Source: Staphylotrichum longicolle
Lineage: Eukaryota > Ascomycota > Sordariomycetes > Sordariales > Chaetomiaceae
Assembly: GCA_019096155.1 (NCBI GenBank)
Contig: JAHCVI010000004.1
Location: 3,472,001-3,536,000 of the forward strand
Reading direction: 5' to 3'
Length of the DNA stretch: 64,000 bases
Shown one piece after another: positions 45,029 through 56,093 of this stretch. Below the pieces are notes generated by a model. That model searched no databases. It was given only the letters and a program-made list of their open reading frames with translations, and was not told where the DNA came from. Made by a program: the position numbers and the translations under genes. Position 1 is the first letter of the stretch. Every line of letters begins with the position of its first letter.

Positions 45029-46663
45029 TTATTCTCCGGCCTCGATGGCCAGTCTGTCCTCAAGGAGCTGCAGGGGATTGTGAGTCTGAAAAATTGAGTT
45101 CCTGATGTAAAGCTCGGCCTTGCTGACGTAGGGATTCTGTTCGGCGCGGCTGAATATCCTTTGATAGTCTTCGGATGACATGTTGTCGCACTCGGCGGCA
45201 TGTGGCCGGGACAATTCCTTGCGAATGGATTTCTTCGCTCGGAGTGCATCAAGAGCGTCTTTCCAAGTCCCGGCGCGCAAGGAGACATCCTCCAACGCCA
45301 AATGGACCATCGATTCTGGCAGCCGTTCGAGAAGAAGGGCTAGCTTGGAAAGATCGATGTCGACTGAACGGAGAAAGAGGTTGGTTAGCTCGGGCCAAGA
45401 CTTTGCCCCCAAGGCCTTTCCTGCATCTACCATGGGCGCATCGGACGTGTTGAATCTCATATTCAACGTGAGACTTCGTAAACTAGGCGTCTCCAAACAC
45501 GCCGCGAGAAATTGGCTGACTTCGTCCGCATCTGGCTCGTCAGGAATGTTCACACATTCGAACGAAAACTCCTTCAGCTGGCGCAGACCAGACGAAAACG
45601 CTTCTCGCATATCCGGTGCCAACACCAGACTCCCAGGCTGCGTCAGGTAGATATGAGTGCCGTTGAGAAATCCACCAGCGCTTCGAACGGCGTCAATCAT
45701 GCCGGCGATGCAACCATAATCGGGCAGCTCGAGACCGTGTCGTGCGACTTCGTCGCAGCCCATCGGTTGGAGCATAACGTGGCGCAGTCCAGACCAAAGT
45801 TCAGTCCCAGGCTCGGACAGTCGGTGTACCTTTTGAATTGTATAACCCACATCTGCAAAGCCAAGCCGCCGCGCGCCGGGCATCCTTGCAATCGCGGAGC
45901 CAAGGACCTGAGAGAACTTTCCGCTTCGCACGAGTGATTGTTGCGCCGCGCGAAGGCCCAGATACTCGCGGTGAATCTGCTCAACACGGAGACGGCAGGC
46001 GTGTTTGTCCTCAGTCCACGCTCCGTCATCATGGGGATCCGCATCAATGAGCCAGTGGAGGTCATCGGCGAGGGCCTTTCGCTCGGCCGACATGCTCGCT
46101 ACGACCTGATCAGAGAGGCCGTGCTTCCAAGCCCGGAATGTTTTGATCAGAGGGACGTGTTCCTCGACCATATCGGCGTGGTAGGCGATGAATGCATTGC
46201 GATGCTCGAATTGGCGGTTGTAGAAATGGAGTATGATCTTGACAAGGCGCACTCCCTTGGAGATGATGGGATGGCGAGCGATTTCGTCCAGGCGCGCGAG
46301 CGACAACTCGTTCAGGTCGACGCGGACAAAGCGCACGAGCAGCTGCGAGCTTATGTCGCAGAACCGCCGGCAGACCAGGCGCGCGTTTTTGATGTCCTGT
46401 TTGGATATGGGAAACGCATCGTCGGTGCGAAAGCATCTTGATCGGCGAAGTGGGGAGTCAAAGTCGGGACCTTCAACAAGTTCAAAAATCCCCAAAAGAA
46501 GTTCGTCGGGCAGGTCGAGAATGTTTAACGTTCTCAACGACCCGCGCGATTCATCGGCAACGTGGAGGTTTTCATCCGGACCTCGAAGTTCGTTGTCCGC
46601 TGTTTCCGAGAGTTCGCGCTCCGCTGCAGTTGGCGCTGCCGAAACAAGCCCCAGTGGTGACAT
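45029..46663 (-). CDS. F-box protein
   Basis: The frame runs from ATG at 46663 (the first in-frame ATG; the frame is open upstream to 46780 without one) to the stop at 45029, 544 aa, no intron. The F-box is near residues 42-90: LNILDLPDELLLGIFELV, then IKNARLVCRRFCDISSQLLV. The rest is a helical, leucine-rich body of the kind seen in fungal F-box proteins with degenerate repeats (LTLNMRFN, LFLRSVDIDLSKLALLLERL, HLALEDVSL). F-box proteins bind Skp1 in SCF ubiquitin ligases and choose substrates; the substrate here is unknown. A short 5' exon supplying another start cannot be ruled out. Confidence 0.85.
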   Translation of the reverse strand: MSPLGLVSAAPTAAERELSETADNELRGPDENLHVADESRGSLRTLNILDLPDELLLGIFELVEGPDFDSPLRRSRCFRTDDAFPISKQDIKNARLVCRRFCDISSQLLVRFVRVDLNELSLARLDEIARHPIISKGVRLVKIILHFYNRQFEHRNAFIAYHADMVEEHVPLIKTFRAWKHGLSDQVVASMSAERKALADDLHWLIDADPHDDGAWTEDKHACRLRVEQIHREYLGLRAAQQSLVRSGKFSQVLGSAIARMPGARRLGFADVGYTIQKVHRLSEPGTELWSGLRHVMLQPMGCDEVARHGLELPDYGCIAGMIDAVRSAGGFLNGTHIYLTQPGSLVLAPDMREAFSSGLRQLKEFSFECVNIPDEPDADEVSQFLAACLETPSLRSLTLNMRFNTSDAPMVDAGKALGAKSWPELTNLFLRSVDIDLSKLALLLERLPESMVHLALEDVSLRAGTWKDALDALRAKKSIRKELSRPHAAECDNMSSEDYQRIFSRAEQNPYVSKAELYIRNSIFQTHNPLQLLEDRLAIEAGE

Positions 46664-47101
46664 ATTGACGGATGTGCCAATGAGGCCGTCAATGGAAAGG
46701 GGCGTTTGTGGAATGGAGTTTGGTCGACTGTCAGAAAGCCAATCCACACCACTGTTGGTATTGTGTTGAATTGAGAGCAAAAGTGAGGAGTTGCAGAGAT
46801 CGGCCCCGCTTTTTCTTCTCCGACACCTTTCCCAGAAACATGATCAACAAACATCCAACACAAGCCAAGTATTTCCGCCCTTGTTTGATGAGCAGGGATT
46901 GATCCCAAGTCAGAGTTGAAGTCTTGTCAGAAAAGGACGCAGGCAAGAGGAGAAAAACAAAATAAGCAATATGTCCAAAATATATACATTTGAAGATATA
47001 TACGGAGACGGCATCTATGTACAAGAATCGAATGCGTCTTTACCAACCAACGTCGACGCTATGGATGGATGAGTCTGTCGACTTCGCCTACGTGGGCTCG
47101 T
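46664..47101. other. intergenic
   Basis: Upstream region of the F-box gene and 3' flank of the endoglucanase gene, both on the minus strand. Nothing further recognised. Confidence 0.4.
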
Positions 47102-48083
47102 CTAAGGGCACTGCGAGTACCACTCGTTGGAGACCTTGCAGGTCGAACCAGCGACGCACGTCGTGCAGCCAGTGAACCCATTGCCACCGCACTGCGCCCA
47201 CTTCTGAGCGGTGCAGGAGCCGCCGCCGGTGGAGGGCGTCGAGGAGGTGGTGGGCTTGGACGAAGTGACGGCAGCGGAGGTAGAGCTGGGCTTGGCGGTG
47301 GTGCTGGGGCTGGTGTTGCCGCCGCTGGGCGCCGAAGCGGCGGGGAAGTTGGAGTCGTCGTTGCGCTTGCAGCCGGTGCGAGCAACGAGCTCGGCAGGGC
47401 ACTGCACCTGGCGGAAGGTGAAGTTCGGGTTGTCGGCGTTCTTGAACCAGTCGAACCGCCAGTAGCAGCCGGGCTTGAGGGCGGCGGGGAACGAGTCGCA
47501 CTCGCTCCGCGACGAGACACCGCCGTACCGCTGGCCACCAAGGCCGCCGAACTGGGGAGAGCAGCCGTCGAAGATGCCGACACCGCCGCCCGGAATGTTG
47601 AGATCGAAGTGGTTGCTCCCGAGGTCACCACCAGTGCTGGTGGACTGGACAACCATCTTCTTGCCAGCTACGGGGCCGGAAGTGAAGGTAAGCCTGGGTG
47701 GGACATGGTTAGATGGTTTCCACGACTCGGGGGGCAACGTGATGAACTCACTCGTAGCAAGCACAGCACCACGAGGCCTCAGACCCGCCGGAGATGGAGG
47801 TTGCAGCAAAGCCGTAGGCATAGTTGTCGTTCACAGCCCACGGAGTCTGGTCAGCGCAGGAGTAGGCCGAGCCACCGTCGCAGCCGGACTTGACGTTGGG
47901 GTCGCTGATGCGCTGGAAGTTGGCGCTGCAGGCATAGACGGGCTGGTTCACGGCAGCCTTTCCGGGCCAAGCGCACGACGGCTTGCAACAGTCCCAGTAC
48001 CTGGTGGACTTGCCATCGGCGGCGAAGGCAACAAGGGGGAGGGCAGCAGCCAGGGCTGTGCGGAGAATGGGAGTAGAGCGCAT
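47102..48083 (-). CDS. GH45 endoglucanase with C-terminal CBM1
   Basis: Exon 1 48083-47752, intron 47751-47694 (58 nt, GTGAGT), exon 2 47693-47102; 307 aa. Signal peptide, then the GH45 signature [14 protein letters not shown] containing the catalytic nucleophile Asp, an [12 protein letters not shown] loop, and WCCACYELTF. The barrel region has [18 protein letters not shown], with the acid Asp expected in SNHFD. A Ser/Thr/Pro linker joins a CBM1 cellulose-binding module ([14 protein letters not shown], ending SQCP). It cleaves internal beta-1,4 bonds of cellulose outside the cell. Length and sequence match Humicola insolens EG V-type enzymes very closely from memory, the best taxonomic clue in the window. 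Confidence 0.96.
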
Positions 48084-49718
48084 CCTGTGCGGTTTGTGAA
48101 GAAATAAGGGAGCGAGAGTTTGTTGCAAAGCTGAACAGGGAAGATGGCCAAGAAGATGAGACTCGATGCCGGCAGTCGTGAGATGGCCAAGGACGGGGCT
48201 GACCAGGCCTTGATATACCTCCATCTTGTCAACCCTGTTCGGACCCCCCGGATTCAGCTAATAGACGCAGGACCCGCGCGTGAGCCGTGTCAACGCTTTC
48301 CAACGGTAAATCAGCAGGGCGGAGCCGACGGTCGGGCGCTTTACCGTTAGACGAGATGGTGTTGCCGGACAAGGACCTCTCGACGCCCCACCATGACAAC
48401 CCGGGAGCCGGGATTTCAGGGCAAGATCCAATGTGCCACCCTCCGCGATGAAACACAAACACTCCACATTTCGGAATCTGGACCGCAAGCCCCGTTTGAT
48501 TGCGCCCGCATTGGGAATAGCGACCGTGCAACCCCCCGATCTGGCAAAGGGCCCTCATTCTAAAATCCGGGTTGTCATGCGTCGCTGTGCACTCGGAATG
48601 CCGGAGCGAGCTTCTTGAGGGGATGAATCCGGCAAAAAGAGCAGGGTGACGTTGTCAGGAGGGCCTTCGGAGGGCATGGGTATCAGGAGAGACGCGTTTT
48701 GGTGGGGTCGAAGCTGCATGGGAATCGTGTTGTGCATTTCAGAGGAAGAACTGCAGCAGTCGAGGAGGAACTTGGTGTGTTTGCTGCCAGGGCTCCAAAC
48801 CAAGTCCAAGGCACCGTTGCAATGGCGCCGTCGGCGTGTTGAGTTGAGATCGGGCTGACAATCGGAGCTTGAGACTGGAAGAGAGAGGCATTGCGGTGGG
48901 AAATCTGCAGCTCGAAACCATCCGACTCACCGATGTTCAATCACAACTTGTTGAATCGTTGATCCCCCTGTTGCTTGGCAGCTTCTGGAAAAGCACCACG
49001 AGAAATTGGGTTGCAGGGCCAGGGGCAAGCTGACCTGGATTTTCTGATGGGTCCAAAGTGCCTAGCACACAGCCAAGCCAGAAACGAAGCCACCGCTTCA
49101 GCCCAAAAGGTGGGGGCTAGGCGCCACAGATGCTCGCTTTCTTTGTGGCGTTTCCAGACTGACCCACACAGTGGGCTTCCCACACCTGGCCACACCTTTG
49201 TCACCTCGGTGTGGTGCCGGCACCAAAGCTTACATGCGCGCTAGCCAAGTCTGGACTAGCGCATCTCGACCGCGACTTTCAGCCTCTGGCAGGCGCCGAA
49301 AATCATCTGCGAATGCTTCCTTGCAACACCAACAAAGCCTCCATCGACGATCCCTCGACCACGGGCCATCGCGAGCCGCGCCCTTTCCATTCATTCCAAG
49401 ACACTCTCTACTCGTCGCATCGCATCTCCCGGCCCGTCTGGTTGATGAAATAGAGGGCCTGCGCACGGCGAGTTGATGCGCGCGCCGACCGCTGGTGGCG
49501 ATTTCTAAGCTCGCTCGCCCCCGAACGCCGATTCCACTGCTCAGAGAAGGTTTGCTGCCACTTTGCAGCCTGCATCTTCCCTCCATCGTCTCGCGTTACC
49601 CATCTCAACAAAACAGTGCCTGTCGTCTGCGCTTGAAGAGCTTCGAACTCTCGAGCGATCCCGCGTCTAGCTCGACCGACCGCCCGCCCTTGGCACTCCC
49701 CAACCGCCGAGCGACAAG
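48084..49718. other. divergent intergenic region, endoglucanase (-) / RPB2 (+)
   Basis: 1.6 kb with no gene recognised. It should include both promoters; cellulase genes of related fungi are carbon-regulated, but I did not find clear XYR1 or CreA site clusters by eye. CT-rich sequence at 49,480-49,700 looks like the RPB2 leader. Confidence 0.45.
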
Positions 49719-52700
49719 ATGGCCGATTACGCGACTCAAGGCCAGTACGGCAGCTATGCCGATACGTATGAGAATGATGACAACTACGAGAATGGGGCCG
49801 GCGTCGATGATGCCGCGGGCTTCTCGAACGAGGACGCCATCACGCCTGAGGACTGCTGGGAGGTGATCTCCGCATACTTCGACATGAAGGGCCTCGTCTC
49901 TCAGCAGATCGACTCGTTCGACGAATTCACCTCCACCACAATCCAGTCGCTCGTCGACGAGTATGCCGACCTGACGCTGGACCACCCGAACCCGGGCGAT
50001 GACGCCAACCGAGACATTGCGATGAGGCGATATGACATCCATTTTGACAGCGTCCTCATTTCGAGGCCGACGCTTACCGAGGCCACCGGCGAGACCACCA
50101 GCCTTCTTCCCTACGAATGCCGCGACCGCAACCTCACGTACTCTGCACCTATGTATTGCAGAGTTCAGAAGCGCGCTCGCGTGGCAATCCAGCAGGATGT
50201 CCGTCTTCACGACATGGACGATGAACAACGGGACTATCTTGCCCGGACCGGCGAGATGCCCAAGACGATCCGCTGGGAGGAGGAGGACACCGGGCCGCGT
50301 GAGGGCGTAGGAAAGGGGGGCGAGGAGAAGGGCGACTTGATCTTCCTCGGCAAGCTGCCAGTCATGGTCAAGTCACAAGTCTGCCATCTGAACGGCGAGG
50401 ACGAGGAGTCGCTCTTCCTGCTCAACGAATGCCCGTACGACCAGGGTGGCTACTTCATCATCAACGGGAGCGAGAAGGTGCTCATCGCCCAGGAGCGTTC
50501 AGCCGCCAACATCGTCCAGGTGTTCAAGAAGCCCCCAGGAGGCAGCATCTCGTACCAGGCCGAAATTCGCTCTGCGTTGGAGAAAGGATCGCGACTCATC
50601 TCATCACTGCAGATGAAGCTGCACTCCAAGGCCTCGCCAGAGAAGGGGCGCTTAGCGAACACGGTCAGCGTTACGCTGCCCTACGTCCGCGAGGACGTCT
50701 CGCTCGCCATCGTCTTCCGTGCCCTCGGCATCGTGTCAGACGAAGACATTCTGAACCACATTTGCTACGACAGGACAGACACGCAGATGCTCGAGGCCTT
50801 GCGCCCCTGTATCGAGGAGGCTTTCTGCATCCAGGACCGCGAGATTGCGCTCGACTTTATCGGCAAGCGTGGCAATGGCAACGCCGGCCAGAACCGCATG
50901 AGCCGCGTGCGGGCGGCCAAGGACCTGCTCCAGAAGGAGATGTTGCCTCACATTTCACAGACCGAGGGTTGCGAGACAAGGAAGGCCTTCTTCCTGGGTT
51001 ACATGGTGCACAAGCTGCTCCAATGCGCCCTGGGCCGCCGGGATCCCGATGATCGTGATCATTTTGGCAAGAAGAGACTTGATCTTGCGGGTCCCTTGCT
51101 GGCCAAGCTGTTCCGTGGCGTCGTCCGCCGCATGACCCAGGATCTTATGTCCTACATGAAGCGCTGCATCGACACCAACAAGAACTTCTCCCTCGCCCTG
51201 GGCATCAAGCACTCTACACTCACCAACGCGCTCAAGTACTCGCTGGCGACTGGCAACTGGGGCGACCAGAAGAAGGCGATGAGCTCGACGGCCGGTGTGT
51301 CTCAGGTGCTGAACCGCTACACGTTTGCCTCGACATTGTCGCATTTGCGGCGTACCAACACGCCTATCGGACGCGACGGCAAGCTTGCCAAACCGCGCCA
51401 GCTCCACAACACGCATTGGGGCCTCGTCTGCCCGGCCGAAACGCCAGAAGGGCAAGCTTGCGGTCTGGTCAAGAACTTGTCGCTCATGTGCTACGTCAGC
51501 GTGGGTACGCCCGCGGATCCCATCGTGGAGTTCATGATCGCCAGAGGCATGGAGGTGCTCGAGGAATACGAGCCCCTCCGGTACCCGAACGCAACCAAGG
51601 TGTTTGTCAACGGTACCTGGGTGGGTGTCCATCAGGACCCGAAGCATCTCGTCACATTGGTTCAAGGGCTGCGCCGGAAGAACGTCATCTCGTTCGAGGT
51701 GTCCCTCGTCCGAGACATCCGCGACCGCGAGTTCAAGATCTTCTCGGATGCGGGTCGCGTCATGAGGCCGCTGTACACCGTCGAGCAAGAAGAAAACGGC
51801 GAGAGCGGCGCCGAGTGTGGCCAGCTGATCCTGAACAAGGAGCACATCACCCGCTTGGAGGCGGACAAGGAGTTGGGCAAGTACCATCCCGACTATTGGG
51901 GCTGGCAGGGCCTCTTGAAGTCGGGTGCCATCGAGTATCTCGATGCCGAAGAAGAGGAAACGGTCATGATCTGCATGACCCCCGAGGACCTCGACAAGTT
52001 CCGTTACCGCAAGATGGGTTTCATTGTGGAGGACAACTCTGGCCAGGGCAACAACAGGATCAAGACGAGGCCCAACCCGACGACTCACATGTACACGCAC
52101 TGTGAGATCCATCCCAGCATGTTGCTCGGCATCTGCGCCAGCATTATTCCGTTCCCCGACCACAACCAGTCGCCCAGAAACACGTACCAGTCTGCCATGG
52201 GCAAGCAGGCCATGGGCTTCTTCCTCACCAACTACTCGCGCCGCATGGACACGATGGCCAACATTCTGTACTACCCCCAGAAGCCGCTGGCCACGACGCG
52301 GTCGATGGAGTTCCTCAAGTTCCGTGAGCTGCCGGCCGGCCAGAATGCCATCGTCGCCATCGCTTGTTACTCTGGCTACAACCAAGAAGACTCTGTGATT
52401 ATGAATCAGAGCAGCATCGACCGCGGTCTCTTCCGCAGTCTCTTCTTCCGGTCCTATACCGACTGCGAGAAGCGCGTCGGCATCAACATCGTGGAGAAGT
52501 TTGAGAAGCCCAACCGGAGCGACACGCTGCGGCTCAAGCACAGCACGTACGACAAGCTCGACGCCGACGGCATCGTCGCGCCCGGCATCCGCGTGTCAGG
52601 CGAGGACATCATCATTGGCAAGACGTGCCCGATAAACCCCGACAACGCCGAGCTCGGCCAGCGGTCCGCCCAGCACGTCAAGCGCGACGCCTCCACTCCC

Positions 52701-53618
52701 CTGCGCAGCACGGAGAGCGGCATCGTCGACCAGGTCGTCGTGACTACTAACCAGGACGGCATGCGGTACGTCAAGGTCCGTGTGCGCACCACCAAGGTGC
52801 CGCAGATCGGCGACAAGTTCGCGTCCCGCCACGGTCAGAAGGGTACCATCGGTGTCACATATCGCCAGGAGGACATGCCTTTTACGTGCGAGGGCATCAC
52901 GCCCGACATCATCATCAACCCGCACGCCATTCCGTCCCGCATGACCATCGCCCATTTGATCGAGTGCCTGCTTTCTAAGGTGTCGACGCTCAAAGGCATG
53001 GAGGGCGACGCGACGCCCTTCACCGAGGTGACGGTTGACTCGGTGTCGGACCTCCTCCGCGAGCACGGCTACCAGTCGCGTGGGTTCGAGATCATGTACC
53101 ACGGGCACACGGGCCGCAAGCTGCGCGCGCAGGTGTTCTTCGGCCCGACCTACTACCAGCGCCTTCGCCACATGGTCGACGACAAGATCCATGCGCGCGC
53201 GCGCGGCCCGCTGCAGATCATGACTCGCCAGCCCGTAGAGGGTCGCGCGCGTGACGGCGGCCTGCGTTTCGGCGAAATGGAGCGTGACTGCATGATTGCG
53301 CACGGCGCGGCCAGCTTCTTGAAGGAGCGCCTATTTGAGGTGTCGGACGCGTTCAGGGTGCATATTTGCGAGATTTGCGGGCTCATGACGCCGATTGCGT
53401 ATGTCTTCCTTCCTTCTCCTCTCCCTCTGTCCAATTGATACTGACGATGATACAGAAACCTCACGAAGCAGTCGTTTGAGTGCCGCCCGTGCAAGAACAA
53501 GACCAAGATCGCGCAGGTGCACATGCCGTACGCCGCCAAGCTGCTCTTCCAGGAGCTCATGTCCATGAACATTGCCTCGCGCATGTTCACCAGCCGGTCG
53601 GGTATCTCGGTGCGGTAG
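49719..53618 (+). CDS. RPB2: DNA-directed RNA polymerase II subunit RPB2
   Basis: Exon 1 49719-53398, intron 53399-53455, exon 2 53456-53618; ~1280 aa, close to the usual 1200-1280. This is the second-largest Pol II subunit, forming the active-site wall and hybrid-binding side. Signatures: acidic N-terminus, [17 protein letters not shown]; the fork region [40 protein letters not shown]; the catalytic-centre segment [17 protein letters not shown] near residue 880; the hybrid-binding loop [13 protein letters not shown] near 1030; and the C-terminal zinc site CEIC...ECRPC, split by the intron. It ends in the conserved [13 protein letters not shown]. Splicing fuses the ...TPIA frame to [12 protein letters not shown]. 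Clean frame over 3.7 kb, in contrast to several accessory genes here. Confidence 0.98.
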
Positions 53619-54320
53619 ACGGTGGCGTGACATGGGACTGGTCTGGCGTGGCAGGGTTGGGGTGATGGTTGTGGAGATTGAGGGCAGAGAAGCAGAAACG
53701 GAGAATGGAAAGAGAAAACTGCATGCATTCGAGGGTCGTTTGGGCGTTTTCGCTTTCTGCGTCGTTTTTTTAGTACGTGCCTTTATTGAAGGCTTGGCCG
53801 TGGGTCTCTGACAGCGGCTTTTTGTTTACAATGGTGGTTTCGGCGCCTTGATGGGCTGCCTTGACGCCTCGGGTGGTGGACAGGCGGGTGGATGGATGGA
53901 TGGATGGTTGGCATGGAAATGATGTCCGCTGAGGGGGCGGGTGTGGGTAATATGGGTGAGGGTGGGCGTGGGCGTGTAAAGTTGTATACCATACATTACT
54001 GATATGAGGAATGCAATGGGCTTGGAGATATCTTTTTTGTGTGGTGATGGCACAAGTATGGTACATATGTTGTGGTGTTGTACAGGACACGGCCCGTCGC
54101 TTCGCCTTGGGCGTCCGCAATGCTGGGTATCTTCCTCCCTCCTCATCTCTCGACTTTCTATTCCCCCATCCCTCCTCGTCTCCCCCCCATTTCCCTCTCC
54201 TTCTTTCCTGCGACCTCCAGCCCCTTCCCATCTCCTGACACCAGCCCCTTAACATCCCCCCCTCCCATCGGTTCCCACCCCCACCCCGTCATAACTCCCG
54301 TCACAAGACTGCAGCGCGGG
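53619..54320. other. convergent intergenic, RPB2 / PET117
   Basis: 3' flanks of two convergent genes. Contains a GGAT tandem (about 53889-53908) and pyrimidine-rich stretches. No gene recognised. Confidence 0.4.
53889..53908. repeat. GGAT tetranucleotide microsatellite
   Basis: About five GGAT units in the 3' flank of RPB2. Confidence 0.7.
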
Positions 54321-54714
54321 CTACCTCCCACCGGCGCCGACATCCCCCGTACTTGGCCCCGTCCCGTCAGACACCCGCACGGTCTGCTCCTTCTTGTACT
54401 CGGCCTCCAGCGCGCGCTGCAGGTCAAAGTCGAGCTGGCGCTCGCGCTTGATGCGCTGCTGCTCCATGTCGCGGATCACGCCCTCGTGCATGGCCTAAAA
54501 CAGGGTGATTATCATTAGCAAGGCTGGTCGTTTTTCACGTTTTTCTTTTTTTGGTGGTGAGATACGGAAAAGGAGGACGGAAGGGAGGGCAAGATGGATG
54601 TTGGGGGGAATGACGAACGGCTTGCTCGGCTTTTTGCTGGTAGTGCACAAACACCACGGTGCCGAGGGCAAAGAGCGAGGTGCCCATCAGGGTGAGCTTG
54701 GAGGCGCGGGACAT
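54321..54714 (-). CDS. PET117: cytochrome c oxidase assembly protein PET117
   Basis: Exon 1 54714-54619 (MSRASKLTLMGTSLFALGTV, VFVHYQQKAEQA), intron 54618-54495, exon 2 54494-54321; 89 aa. The N-terminal hydrophobic helix acts as mitochondrial anchor. Exon 2 carries the family hallmark MHEGVIRDMEQQRIKRERQL followed by a charged coiled coil (DFDLQRALEAEYKKEQ). The length fits PET117, which works with Cox15 in heme A supply for complex IV. The last ~20 residues are Gly-rich and variable. Too short and split for simple frame detection. Divergent from VMA10 with 543 bases between the starts. Confidence 0.88.
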
Positions 54715-55257
54715 GGTGGGCTGCGCTGTCGGGGCTATTGCAGGCGCATTGCTCTTTGTCTTCTGTTTGGTTGTTTGCAAGTCGGCAATGCGCCGAGGAT
54801 GGACTTGGGTTGACCTCTCAATGTTTTGCCAGTCGACACCGCCTGATTCGGCTCTCCGGCAGGCAGTCAAGTTGATGGGGAACAGAGACAGACAGGGTGG
54901 GGCAGTGCCGTCAGCGTGGGCAGGGGGAGCTGTGCCGCAGCTTGCCAATGGAAGGTGGTGTTGGTGGCATGGATGTCCCACTTCGGCTGCTGCATCGCAT
55001 CCGCCTTGCTTGCGACGACGACCTTCAGATCATCGCATTGCCCATCGAACACGACGATAACCTTCGACTTTCCCGACCGGCCGAATCTGCGCTGCATAGG
55101 ATTGCATACCGTGTTACCGCGTTGCCTCACCCGTTTCTATTACCAGCGTTGCTGCGGTCGCGAAGCTCGGCTCCCTTACGAGATGGTATGGCTCTGCTCG
55201 CATCGGGAGCTCTTACTCGATATATCGAGATAACTTATGGGAGGGCAATGCTGACGG
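54715..55257. promoter_or_regulatory. divergent promoter PET117 / V-ATPase subunit G
   Basis: Shared upstream region for two conserved genes read in opposite directions. No additional coding sequence recognised; no clear TATA. Confidence 0.45.
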
Positions 55258-55858
55258 ATGTCGCAGTCGGCACAAAACTCCGCGGGTATCCAGACCCTCC
55301 TCGATGTACGGTCCCTCACCTCGATCCCAGGACACGACGACACTGGCGCAAGGGTGTTAGGGGATGGCTGCTGACGGATGACGATTAGGCTGAGAGGGAG
55401 GCGTCCAAGATTGTCCAAAAGGGTTCGTTTGCTTCCTTCTCTGTTTCTAGGCAACTGTACTGACAATACCTGGATGCAGCTCGAGAATGTACGTCCGGCA
55501 TCGACCCCTTAAGCCAGCACACACGATTGACATCACAGACCGCACCAAGCGCGTGAGGGAAGCCCGTGACGAGGCCAAGAAGGAGATCGAGGCGTACCGC
55601 GCCAACAAGGAGGCCGAATACAAGGAGTTTGAGGCAAAGGTATTGCTTCCCGCCGAGATGACGAGGGTCGGGAAGTGCTGACCGTCACAGCACACACAAG
55701 GGAACAAGGCGGCCGAGGACGAGGCCAACAAGGAGGCCGACGCAAAGATAGCCGAGATCCAGAAGGCGGGGAAGAAGGGCCAGGAACAGGTCATCAAGGA
55801 CCTGCTCTCGGCCGTGTTCGACGTGCACCCCGGCGCCTGTCTCATAAAGGGTGTTTAG
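55258..55858 (+). CDS. VMA10: V-type proton ATPase subunit G
   Basis: Five exons: 55258-55305, 55389-55422, 55480-55488, 55539-55639, 55691-55858; 119 aa. Spliced, it reads MSQSAQNSAGIQTLLD, AEREASKIVQKA, REYRTKRVREARDEAK, KEIEAYRANKEAEYKEFE, HTQGNKAAEDEANKEAD and ends in a conserved-like DLLSAVFDVHPG. This is the long helical peripheral-stalk subunit of the V1 sector, which with subunit E links V1 to Vo for vacuolar acidification. Exon 3 is only 9 bases, completing Ala, coding Arg-Glu and starting Tyr. All four joins are needed to rebuild the AREYRTKRV segment, so the micro-exon is well supported. Donors are GTACGG, GTTCGT, GTACGT and GTATTG. Confidence 0.9.
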
Positions 55859-56093
55859 AAGTGGGTGAGGAATCGAAGAGATGGCAACCTACCACTGCAG
55901 GATCAAACCTATGCTGTGACGTGTTTCTGAAGACTCCAGAACGGCAGCTTCTGCCGTCCTCAAGTGATGACAACTTCAAAGCATCAAGAGGGAAACAGCG
56001 CCATGGAACATGCAATCACTCAACAGACGGCCTCGAGGTTGGTATCTTGGTATCATTTAGCTGTTACACCCATTTCCTACGCTGGTCGGGGCG

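Noticed and set aside
45512..46441. Plus-strand frames of 141 and 167 codons over the F-box gene
   Set aside because: Antisense to a 544-aa intact F-box protein and lacking family features.
50955..52541. A 528-codon open frame antisense to RPB2
   Set aside because: Mirror of the strong codon bias in RPB2. Its His/Leu/Val/Arg-rich sequence has no independent features.
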